From Sphingobium sp. 66-54 (GTDB lineage: Bacteria > Pseudomonadota > Alphaproteobacteria > Sphingomonadales > Sphingomonadaceae), in the NCBI GenBank assembly GCA_001899715.1, contig MKWI01000002.1:124001-188000 (forward strand): a stretch of 64,000 bases of DNA, read 5' to 3'. How positions within the stretch are numbered: position 1 is the stretch's first letter; each line of letters opens with the position of its first letter. Below, piece after piece: positions 52,472 to 60,055 of the stretch. Under the pieces are notes generated by a model. That model did not search any database. It saw nothing but the letters and a program-made list of their open reading frames with translations, and had not been told where the DNA came from. The position numbers and the translations under genes are program-made.

Positions 52472-53983
52472 TCACACATCCGTGAACAGATGGATGGGAA
52501 TGTCGATCAAAGCGGCGGCTAACAGGACGAGCGCCGAGATTATAAGCAACGCGAGAGTGACCCTGTCCTTCATGCAGAACACGATTGGGTCGTCATCCAT
52601 ATGGCCACGCCGCGCCATAAAAAGGACGCGGTTGAGCAGATAGAGCAAGATAGGGCAAAGCAGCCACAATATCTCCGGGCTTTCATAGCGGTCCCGCACA
52701 TAGGACTGGGTCGTGTAAATACAGAGCACGAGCGAGGCGCAGAAGCTGCTGGCGCTCGCCATTCCGCCCAACACTTCGATATCGACGGCGTAATAGCCGC
52801 GACCAGCGATCTTACCGTCAACCTCGATCCGTGTTCCCGTCAGTTCGGCACAGCGCTTAGCGACGGCGAGCGTGATAAAACAGAACATTGAGAAGGCAAG
52901 TAACCAGCTCGAAATGGGGATGCCTGCAGCAATCGTGCCGGCAACGATCCGCAGCGTGTACAGACCGCTCAGTGTAATGACGTCAGCCAGCGCCGCACGC
53001 TTGAGGCGGAAGGAATAAGCGAGTGTGACGACGACATAGGTGGCCAGCGCCACCATGAAGGCCGGACCGAGCACCCAGGCCACACCAACTGCCACCGCCG
53101 ATAGCAGCGCAACCGCAGCCACCCCCACAGCAATACTCACCGCACCGCTGGCAAAGGGCCGCTGGTTCTTGCGAGGGTGGGCGCGGTCGGCGTCGAGGTC
53201 GAGCAGATCGTTGATCATATATGTGGCTGACGCCATCAGCGAGAAGCTGACGAACGCCAGCACGACCTTCCCGAGCGCGCCGAAATCGAGCAGTTGGTGG
53301 GCAGCCGCGATGGAAACGAACAATAGCAGGTTTTTTAACCACTGATGCGGCCGGGCCGCCCTTATGAGGCCGGAGAAGGGCGATGCCTCATCCTTGTCGA
53401 ATATCCGGCCCGACACATGCCCTGGCAGCCGATTGACCAGAACGCGCGCGCGCCGTCCGGCAAAATGCGCCATGCGTGCAGCGCGCCAAGCCGGCAGGTC
53501 GGCCGCAAGGTCGCCAACATAATCGTAACTGCCCTTGCCATGGCGCTCCACAAGCAGCTCTGCCTTTCGCACGCCCTTGTAATTCATCCTGTTGCTGCCG
53601 ATGACCTCGTCGAACAAACCGAGATGAGTAGCGACCTTATCCGCCCATGCCTGGGGTGACGCTGTAACGAGATGGATCTCGCGGCCGGCGTCCCTCTCGT
53701 CGCGCAGATAATCAACCAGATCCTCACGATAGGGAAGCAGATCGCAGCGGATGGGAATGGCTTCGGCAAGACGTTCCTTCAGATAAGCCCGGCCATACCA
53801 CAACCAGAGCAACAGGTGGAAAATCGCGAGCGGCGAACTTTTGAGATAGTGGATCACTGCTTCATGGAGCAGGTCCGTGCGGATAAGCGTGCCGTCAAGA
53901 TCGACACAAAGTGGCCTTTTTGCTCCGGTCTCCTCGCCCACGAGACCCGTTACGGCAACATCACTCGTCCCATCTCGTTGCAT
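52472..53983 (-). CDS. HAD-like hydrolase fused to UbiA-family prenyltransferase
   Basis: A 503-residue fusion. The N-terminal HAD domain (about 22-190) has the DLDGT phosphatase motif at Asp28-Asp30 and VTASP and GSYDYVGDLAADLPAW as later motifs. The C-terminal UbiA domain (about 205-503, nine helices) carries N258-D259-x2-D262-x3-D266 followed by RAHPRKNQRPFASG. This closely resembles decaprenyl-phosphate phosphoribosyltransferase (Rv3806c type) rather than quinone UbiA enzymes. The fusion could join PRPP to a polyprenyl phosphate and then remove the 5-phosphate. It belongs to the accessory block between hrcA and rph; no DprE1/DprE2 homologues are present. Confidence 0.82.
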   Translation of the reverse strand: MQRDGTSDVAVTGLVGEETGAKRPLCVDLDGTLIRTDLLHEAVIHYLKSSPLAIFHLLLWLWYGRAYLKERLAEAIPIRCDLLPYREDLVDYLRDERDAGREIHLVTASPQAWADKVATHLGLFDEVIGSNRMNYKGVRKAELLVERHGKGSYDYVGDLAADLPAWRAARMAHFAGRRARVLVNRLPGHVSGRIFDKDEASPFSGLIRAARPHQWLKNLLLFVSIAAAHQLLDFGALGKVVLAFVSFSLMASATYMINDLLDLDADRAHPRKNQRPFASGAVSIAVGVAAVALLSAVAVGVAWVLGPAFMVALATYVVVTLAYSFRLKRAALADVITLSGLYTLRIVAGTIAAGIPISSWLLAFSMFCFITLAVAKRCAELTGTRIEVDGKIAGRGYYAVDIEVLGGMASASSFCASLVLCIYTTQSYVRDRYESPEILWLLCPILLYLLNRVLFMARRGHMDDDPIVFCMKDRVTLALLIISALVLLAAALIDIPIHLFTDV

Positions 53984-54182
53984 TCAAGTGAGTCCTCGGT
54001 TGCCGGGTGCCGCAGCCGCCCCAATCCACTGCCAGTGGCGCCCGTCTATGGCAAGGCCAAGTTAAGCTTGTGTTTCCCGCGCATTGCCAACACCGCACGC
54101 GTGTCGCCACGCCGGCCTTGCATGCGCCCGACCGGCTGACCTAAAGGGCGGCGTTCTCCACATCGAAAGGCTGTTCCCGATC

Positions 54183-54899
54183 ATGCGTCCATCCGGCCGT
54201 GCCCCCGACGAAATGCGTGCCATCCAGATGGCGCCGGGCTTCACCGTGCATGCGGAGGGGAGCTGCCTCGTCTCCTTCGGCGAGACGCGGGTGCTGTGCA
54301 CCGCCAGCGTCGAGGAGCGCGTGCCGCCCTTCCTGCGCGGCAAGGGCGAGGGCTGGGTGACGGCGGAATATGGCATGCTGCCCCGCGCCACCCATACGCG
54401 CGGCAGCCGCGAGGCGGCCAAGGGCAAGCAATCCGGCCGCACGCAGGAAATTCAGCGCCTGATCGGCCGCTCGCTGCGCGCGGTGGTGGACCTGAAGGCA
54501 TTGGGCGAGCGGCAGATCACGCTCGATTGCGACGTGATCCAGGCCGATGGCGGCACCCGCACCGCCAGCATCTCCGGCGCGTGGGTCGCGCTGCGCCTCG
54601 CGGTCGACAAGCTGATCGCCTCCGGCCAGCTCACCGCCGACCCGATCCAGGCCAAAGTCGCCGCCGTCTCCTGCGGCATCTATCAGGGCGCGCCGGTGCT
54701 CGATCTCGATTATATCGAGGACAGCAACGCCCATGCCGACGCGAATTTCGTGCTGCTGTCGGACGGCAATATCGCCGAGGTGCAGGCGACCGCCGAGGGC
54801 GCCACCTATGACGAGGAAGCGCTGCTACGCCTGCTCCGCCTCGCCCGCATCGGCTGCACCCGCATCTTCGAGGCGCAGGACAAGGCGACGGGGCGCTGA
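54183..54899 (+). CDS. rph: Ribonuclease PH
   Basis: A 238-residue phosphorolytic exoribonuclease: [77 protein letters not shown] and [18 protein letters not shown]. It trims tRNA 3' ends. The start at 54183 matches the family; the frame open from 54084 runs into the upstream gap. rdgB begins 13 bases after the stop. Confidence 0.97.
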   Translation: MRPSGRAPDEMRAIQMAPGFTVHAEGSCLVSFGETRVLCTASVEERVPPFLRGKGEGWVTAEYGMLPRATHTRGSREAAKGKQSGRTQEIQRLIGRSLRAVVDLKALGERQITLDCDVIQADGGTRTASISGAWVALRLAVDKLIASGQLTADPIQAKVAAVSCGIYQGAPVLDLDYIEDSNAHADANFVLLSDGNIAEVQATAEGATYDEEALLRLLRLARIGCTRIFEAQDKATGR

Positions 54900-54912
54900 G
54901 GCCGACAATCTC

Positions 54913-55536
54913 ATGACCCGCACGCTCGCCCCCGGCCGTCTCGTCATCGCCAGCCACAATGCGGGCAAGGTGCGCGAGATCACGGCGCTGCTCGGCCCCT
55001 ATGGCATGGAGCCGGTCTCAGCCGGCGCGCTCGGCCTGCCCGAGCCGGCGGAGACGGGCACGACCTTCGCCGAGAATGCGCGGATCAAGGCGCTCGCCTC
55101 CGCCACGGCCGCCGGCCTGCCGGCGCTGGCCGACGACAGCGGGCTGGAGGTGAGCGCGCTGGGCGGCCGCCCCGGCGTCTATACCGCCGACTGGGCGGAA
55201 CGGCAGTGGTTCGAGGGGCCCAAGGGGCGCGACTGGTATATGGCGATGGGCAAAGTCGAGGGCCTGCTCGCCCAGATCGGCCCGGATGCGGATCGGTCGG
55301 CGGCGTTCGTCTGCACGCTCTGCCTTGCCTGGCCGGACGGGGAGACGGCGCTGTTCGAGGGACGCGCCGGGGGGACGCTGGTGTGGCCGCCGCGCGGCAC
55401 GCTCGGCTTCGGCTATGATCCTGTGTTCCAGCCGCTCGGCGCCACGCTGACCTTCGCGGAAATGCCGCCGGCGGAGAAGCACGCGATCAGCCACCGCGCA
55501 CACGCGTTCGCGGCGCTGGTCGCGGCCTTGTTCTGA
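54913..55536 (+). CDS. rdgB: Non-canonical purine NTP pyrophosphatase (RdgB/HAM1)
   Basis: A 207-residue enzyme with [53 protein letters not shown] and [10 protein letters not shown], the full ITPase signature set. It removes dITP and XTP from the nucleotide pool. It is directly downstream of rph, forming the rph-rdgB pair common in alphaproteobacteria. Confidence 0.97.
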   Translation: MTRTLAPGRLVIASHNAGKVREITALLGPYGMEPVSAGALGLPEPAETGTTFAENARIKALASATAAGLPALADDSGLEVSALGGRPGVYTADWAERQWFEGPKGRDWYMAMGKVEGLLAQIGPDADRSAAFVCTLCLAWPDGETALFEGRAGGTLVWPPRGTLGFGYDPVFQPLGATLTFAEMPPAEKHAISHRAHAFAALVAALF

Positions 55537-55636
55537 ATGGCCGCACGGCACCGCGACGTTACGAATCTCGTGCGTTATTAACCGGATGGTGAACTCCCGC
55601 GCAGACAATGAGCAGCGCTTTATCGGAAGGACGATT

Positions 55637-56083
55637 ATGCCGGCCAGGCTGTTCAAGGAACATCGCGAGATCAACGAGGCGGCGGACACGCTGCTTGCCA
55701 TGGTGAGGCGCACCCCGCGGCCGTCGATGGAGGCGGTCAGCCAGTTGCGCGCGCGCATCGGCAGCCTCACCCTCAGCCATCTGCGCAACGAGGCGATGCT
55801 GGTCATCAGTCCGCTGCTCGCCAGCGGGCGGATCGACGAGTTGCCGGAAGGGCGGCAGGTCCTCTCCGAAATCCACGAGCTGCGCGCCGCTTACTCCAAC
55901 CATATCCGGGACTGGACGCCGCAGACCATCACCAGCGACTGGGCCGGCTATACCAGGGCCGTGGCCGAGCTGACCGCGCTGCTCAAGATCATGTTCGCCC
56001 GCGAGGAGGAGCATCTCCACATGCCGGCCATCAAGCTGCTCTATCCCGAGGCGGTGGCCGAGGCGATGCGCGCGACCGGCTGA
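55637..56083 (+). CDS. Hemerythrin-like HHE-domain protein
   Basis: A 148-residue helical protein starting MPARLFKEHREINEAADTLL, with LSHLRNEAMLVISPLL, IHELRAAYSNHIRDW and REEEHLHMPAIKLLYP. Histidines and glutamates at helix positions (His9, Glu13, His near HLRNE, HELRA...NHIRDW, EEEHLHM) could make a diiron or similar site, but the exact ligand set is not certain. Start 55637 is set by GGAAGGACG; the longer frame from 55586 lacks one. It lies between rdgB and hemW. Confidence 0.7.
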   Translation: MPARLFKEHREINEAADTLLAMVRRTPRPSMEAVSQLRARIGSLTLSHLRNEAMLVISPLLASGRIDELPEGRQVLSEIHELRAAYSNHIRDWTPQTITSDWAGYTRAVAELTALLKIMFAREEEHLHMPAIKLLYPEAVAEAMRATG

Positions 56084-56113
56084 CTTTCGCGCGCGGGGCG
56101 CTATAGCGCCCGG

Positions 56114-57262
56114 ATGACCGCGCCGCCGCCCCTTGCGCTCTACATTCACTGGCCGTTCTGCGTCGCCAAATGCCCTTATTGCGACTTCAACAGCCATGTC
56201 CGTGAGTCGGTCGACCAGGATGCGTGGCGGGCGGCGCTGCTCGCCGACCTCGCGCATGAGGCGACGCTGCTGCCGGGGCGGACGCTCGGCTCCATCTTCT
56301 TCGGCGGCGGCACCCCCTCGCTGATGTCGCCCGCCACCATCGCCGCGCTGATCGACGCGGCGGCGGGGCACTGGGCCTTCGCCTCCGATATCGAGATTAG
56401 CATGGAGGCCAACCCCAACAGCGCCGAGGCTGCGCGGTTCGCGCAGGCCGCCGCCGCCGGGGTCAACCGCCTCTCGCTGGGCTTGCAGGCGCTCGACGAT
56501 GCCGCGCTGCGCTTCCTCGGCCGCGCGCATGACGTGGCCGAGGGGCTGGCGGCGCTGGAGGCCGCGCAGCGCAGCGTGGACCGGGTGAGCATCGACCTCA
56601 TCTACGCCCGGCCGGGCCAGAGCCTCGCCGATTGGGAGGCCGAGCTGCGCCGCGCGATCGGCTTCGGCACCGGGCATCTCTCGCTCTATCAGCTCACCAT
56701 CGAGCCGGGCACGCGGTTCGAGACGGACGTGCGGCACGGCGCCTTCGCCCCCGCCGACCCGGACCATGCCGCCGACCTCTATGAGTTGACGCAGGCGATG
56801 ACATTGGCGGCGCGCCGCCCGGCTTACGAGGTCTCCAACCACGCCGCGCCGGGGCAGGAGAGCCGCCACAACCTCGCTTACTGGCGCTACGCCGATTATG
56901 CCGGCGTCGGCCCCGGCGCGCATGGCCGGCGCGGCGGCATCGCCACGGTGCGCCATCGCAAGCCGGAGAACTGGCTCTCTGCCCTCGCCCGCAATAGCCA
57001 CGGGATCAGCGCGGAGCGCGATCTCCCCCCCGCCGAGCGCGCCGGCGAAGCGCTGATGATGGGGCTGCGGCTGGCCGAAGGGGTTGACCTTGCCGCTCTG
57101 GCGGCGCGCACCGGCACGGCGCGGGAGGCTTTGATCGACGGGGCAGCAGTGGCGCGGCTCACCGAGGCCGGACTGATGCGCCGCACAGGCACACGGATCG
57201 CGGTGACGCCGGCCGGAATGCTGCTGCTCGACCGCATATTGGCGGAGATCGTGGCGGTATAA
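56114..57262 (+). CDS. hemW: Radical SAM heme chaperone HemW (coproporphyrinogen III oxidase-like)
   Basis: A 382-residue radical SAM protein with C16-x3-C20-x2-C23 (FCVAKCPYC) for the 4Fe-4S cluster, FFGGGTPSLM, SMEANPNSAE and NRLSLGLQALDD. HemW lacks the HemN-specific fourth cysteine context and acts as a heme chaperone. The normal C-terminal HemN_C domain is present. It is the third gene of the conserved rph-rdgB-hemW neighbourhood, 30 bases after the hemerythrin-like gene. Confidence 0.94.
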   Translation: MTAPPPLALYIHWPFCVAKCPYCDFNSHVRESVDQDAWRAALLADLAHEATLLPGRTLGSIFFGGGTPSLMSPATIAALIDAAAGHWAFASDIEISMEANPNSAEAARFAQAAAAGVNRLSLGLQALDDAALRFLGRAHDVAEGLAALEAAQRSVDRVSIDLIYARPGQSLADWEAELRRAIGFGTGHLSLYQLTIEPGTRFETDVRHGAFAPADPDHAADLYELTQAMTLAARRPAYEVSNHAAPGQESRHNLAYWRYADYAGVGPGAHGRRGGIATVRHRKPENWLSALARNSHGISAERDLPPAERAGEALMMGLRLAEGVDLAALAARTGTAREALIDGAAVARLTEAGLMRRTGTRIAVTPAGMLLLDRILAEIVAV

Positions 57263-57375
57263 GGCTCGGCCCGCCCACATGGCCACTGACTCATGTTCAA
57301 GCGGCCGATGCTGGCGCGGCCCGCCCGCATATCGGCCCACCCGCATGGACCGATCTACCTCCATAGAAACGCCGT

Positions 57376-57395
57376 GCTCCTGCTTTCGCAGGAGC
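57376..57395. repeat. Single palindromic element, copy 11
   Basis: GCTCCTGC-TTTC-GCAGGAGC, a perfect 8-bp hairpin, preceded by GT. It lies 3' of hemW in a 311-base gap to the NYN-domain gene, which otherwise holds dispersed repeat B and no gene. Confidence 0.8.
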
Positions 57396-57417
57396 ATTGT
57401 TTGGGTTCGCCCACCCC

Positions 57418-57445
57418 TCCCGTTCGTGTCGAGCGAAGGCGAGAC
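57418..57445. repeat. Dispersed repeat B, inverted copy
   Basis: CCCGTTCGTGTCGAGCGAAG followed by GCGAGACA is the reverse complement of the 29091 copy, with similarity continuing downstream (CTATCCTC against GAGGATAG). As at 29 kb it sits next to a palindromic element, suggesting the two repeats are often associated. Confidence 0.7.
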
Positions 57446-57573
57446 ACGCCGAACACTATCCTCGCATATCCCGCTCGCCACCCAAGCCACTCGCTGCCGC
57501 GTGCCCCCCACAATACTTGCAGCCGCCGCCCGCTTGTGGAACAGCAACAGCCGCAAACAAGGGAGGCCCGACC

Positions 57574-58287
57574 ATGGCGAACGGAGGCGCGCGGCGCAGC
57601 AGCAACATCGCCCTGCTCATCGACGCGGACAATGCGCGGCCGGGCGATCTCGACACAGTGCTGACCATCCTCGGCGACCTCGGCACGGTCAATATTCGCC
57701 GCGCCTATGGCAACTGGAAGAAGCCCGGCCTCTCCGGCTGGTCGGCCATCGTGCTGCGCCACGCCATCGAGCCGCAGCAGCAGTTCGACGTCACCAAGGG
57801 CAAGAACGCCACCGACATGAAGATGACGATCGACGCCATGGACCTGCTCTATGCCGGCCATGTCGACGGCTTCGGCATCATGTCGAGCGACAGCGATTTC
57901 ATGCCCGTCGCCACCCGCATCCGCCAGAACGGCCTGCCGGTCTACGGCTTCGGCTCGGACCGGACGCCGGAGGGCTTCCGCCAGGCCTGCACCCGCTTCA
58001 TCGACGTCGCCGCGATGGCGGCTGCCGAAAAGACCGATACCGCGCCGCAGACGCTGCCGATCGACACGGAGCTGGTGACGTTGCTCGGCGACGCGTGGAA
58101 AGCCTCCAAACGCGACGACCGCGGCTTCGCCAGCCTTGCCGAGATGGGCCAGCGCGTCGCCAACCGTTCCTCCTTCGACGCCCGCAGCTTCGGCTTCTCG
58201 CGCCTCTCCGATCTGGTGGAATCGCTGCCCAATTTCACCACCGAACGGCGCGAAAATGGCGCGCTGTTCGCCCGGCGGGTGCGATGA
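57574..58287 (+). CDS. NYN-domain putative ribonuclease with C-terminal LOTUS/OST-HTH domain
   Basis: A 237-residue protein. The N-terminal PIN-like NYN domain (about 10-150) shows IALLIDADNARPG, RAYGNWKKPGLSGW, ATDMKMTIDAMDLLYAG and GIMSSDSDFMPVATRIR, with the acidic residues expected for metal-dependent RNA cleavage. The C-terminal part (about 170-237; LVTLLGDAWKASKRDDRGFAS to FTTERRENGALFARRV) looks like a LOTUS/OST-HTH winged helix, often RNA-binding. This architecture is widespread in bacteria (LabA/DUF88-like), but targets are unknown. GGGAGG precedes the ATG at 57574. Confidence 0.88.
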   Translation: MANGGARRSSNIALLIDADNARPGDLDTVLTILGDLGTVNIRRAYGNWKKPGLSGWSAIVLRHAIEPQQQFDVTKGKNATDMKMTIDAMDLLYAGHVDGFGIMSSDSDFMPVATRIRQNGLPVYGFGSDRTPEGFRQACTRFIDVAAMAAAEKTDTAPQTLPIDTELVTLLGDAWKASKRDDRGFASLAEMGQRVANRSSFDARSFGFSRLSDLVESLPNFTTERRENGALFARRVR

Positions 58288-58357
58288 AGCACCCGCGAAC
58301 CCCCAGAACCGGCGCCGTTCTCCCCATAAGCGCACAACCATGACCCAAAAGAACACC

Positions 58358-58434
58358 GTACTCCTGCGCAGGCAGGAGCCCATGGCGGAAAAGAACCGCT
58401 TGGGCGTCCTGGGCTCCGGCCTGCGCAGGAGCAT
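58358..58434. repeat. Paired palindromic element, copy 12 (77 bp)
   Basis: It starts GTACTCCTGCG and ends CGCAGGAGCAT; the outer bases have changed together (GTAC/GCAT for GTGC/GCAC). It lies between the convergent NYN and DUF445 genes, in a 429-base gap with no gene. Confidence 0.82.
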
Positions 58435-58488
58435 CGCATGGTCTCATCTGAGCGGGAAGAACCCTGGCGCGCGGCCTACTTAAGACGC

Positions 58489-58695
58489 ATGAGCACCGGA
58501 AGCGCGGCGCCGCCATGCGCAGGCCGCTGGAACCGAATGTCGATCCCCCCCTTAGGCGCTGTCTGCATTCAGATGATGAGCTGACGGAGTCGCAGACGAC
58601 CGCAGGGCAAAATAGCGGGTTTGCGTGACCCGAAACGCAGGGACCTTTCGGTCCATGAGCACCGCAAGCGCGCAGAGCCGCCAGCGCAGGCCGTC
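58489..58695. repeat. Imperfect direct repeat near the DUF445 3' end
   Basis: ATGAGCACCG(G/C)AAGCGCG...GCGCAGGCCG occurs at 58489-58530 and again at 58654-58695, about 80% alike over some 40 bases, 165 bases apart. Between them is CTGCATTCAGATGATGAGC and other sequence with no gene. Neither copy matches the palindromic element family. Confidence 0.4.
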
Positions 58696-58716
58696 AGGGA
58701 TGAAGGCAGACCGCGC

Positions 58717-59955
58717 CTAGAACAGCATCGCCACCGTGTGCAGCGCCACACCCACCAGCCCGCCGACCAGTGTGCCGTTGATGCGGATATATTGCAGGTC
58801 GCGCCCCACCGCGTTCTCCAGCCGGTCGGTGACGGTGCGCGCGTCCCAGCCGCGCACCGTCTCGGAGACGAGCGTGACGATGCCGCTGCCGTAGCGCGCC
58901 GCCGTGCCAGCCGCGACACGGCGGGCGAAGCGGTTGACGAGGCTCTTGAGCGCCGGGTCGTCGCGCAGCATCTCGCCGATCTGGCGGGTCGCCTCGCCCA
59001 GCCGCCCCGCCAGCACCGCCTGCGGATCGCGCGCGGCGCGCAGCAGCCCGGCGCGCGCGGCCTGCCACAGCCCGTCAAGCCAGTGCTGGATCGCCGGGTT
59101 GGCGATCATCTCGTCGCGGACGCGGTCGACCCGCGCCTGCATCTCCGGGCTGTGCTGGAGGTCATAGGCGAGCGCCATCAACCCCTCCTCCACCTTGACG
59201 CGCAGGCTGTGACCGGGGTCCTCCGCCGCTTCCTGAAGCAGCTTATCCAGCCCCTCGATGATCTTGTTGGCCAGCGTCTCGTCAAGGCCGGTGAAGCGCA
59301 TGATCGTGCCCGAGCGCTCGTGCACCATCTGGCGGATCAGCGGGCCGTTCGCCTCCAGCGTGCGCGCGCCCCAGCGGATGAACGCGTCCATCACCGGCTG
59401 GTGGCGCCCATCCTTCATCGCGGCGGTGAGTATCTGGCCGAGCAGCGGCGCGACCTTGAGCTGGCCGATCCGCTGGACCAGCGCGCCCTTGACCATGCCG
59501 CCCAGCCGCTCGTCGTCGAGCGCCTCCAGACTGTCCGCCAGCAGGCGCGAGGCGCCCCGCCGCAGCCGGTCGTCGCCGGCCGAAGGCGCCGCCAGCAGCC
59601 GCCCGGCGGCGCCCGCCACGTCGAGCCGCTTCATCCGCCGCGCGACGACGGCGGGGGTGAGGAAATTATCGCGCAGAAAGCTCGCCAGCGTGTCGCCGAT
59701 GCGGTCCTTGTTGCGCGGGATGATCGCGGTATGCGGGATGGGCAGGCCAAGCGGGTGGCGGAACAGCGCCGTCACCGCGAACCAGTCGGCCAGGCCGCCG
59801 ACCATCGCCGCCTCGGCGAAGGCGCGCACAAAGCCGATGGCCGGGTGCATCCCCTCGGTGCTGCGGGCGGCGACGTAGAACGCGGCCATGACGATCAGCA
59901 GGCCCGTGGCGACGATACGCATCTGCCGCGCGCCGTTGACCGCGATCGCCTTCAT
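58717..59955 (-). CDS. DUF445 membrane protein (YjiN/YheB family)
   Basis: A 412-residue protein with a hydrophobic N-terminal helix (IVATGLLIVMAAFYVAA) and the DUF445 hallmark FAEAAMVGGLADWFAVTALFRHPLGLPIPHTAIIPRNKDRIG. A long helical middle, rich in Arg and Glu, follows, with a C-terminal hydrophobic helix (NGTLVGGLVGVALHTVAMLF). The function is unknown; the shape suggests an envelope-spanning helical protein anchored at both ends. No clear binding site precedes ATG 59955; an alternative ATG is at 59922. Confidence 0.88.
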   Translation of the reverse strand: MKAIAVNGARQMRIVATGLLIVMAAFYVAARSTEGMHPAIGFVRAFAEAAMVGGLADWFAVTALFRHPLGLPIPHTAIIPRNKDRIGDTLASFLRDNFLTPAVVARRMKRLDVAGAAGRLLAAPSAGDDRLRRGASRLLADSLEALDDERLGGMVKGALVQRIGQLKVAPLLGQILTAAMKDGRHQPVMDAFIRWGARTLEANGPLIRQMVHERSGTIMRFTGLDETLANKIIEGLDKLLQEAAEDPGHSLRVKVEEGLMALAYDLQHSPEMQARVDRVRDEMIANPAIQHWLDGLWQAARAGLLRAARDPQAVLAGRLGEATRQIGEMLRDDPALKSLVNRFARRVAAGTAARYGSGIVTLVSETVRGWDARTVTDRLENAVGRDLQYIRINGTLVGGLVGVALHTVAMLF

Positions 59956-60055
59956 TGCTGTCTGTCGCCGCTCATGGTCCGCCTGTCATGCCGCCGGAGC
60001 GGCCGCAACACAATATATGGGAGACAAGCCGTGGGCGGCGGCTTTGGTTCCAGCC

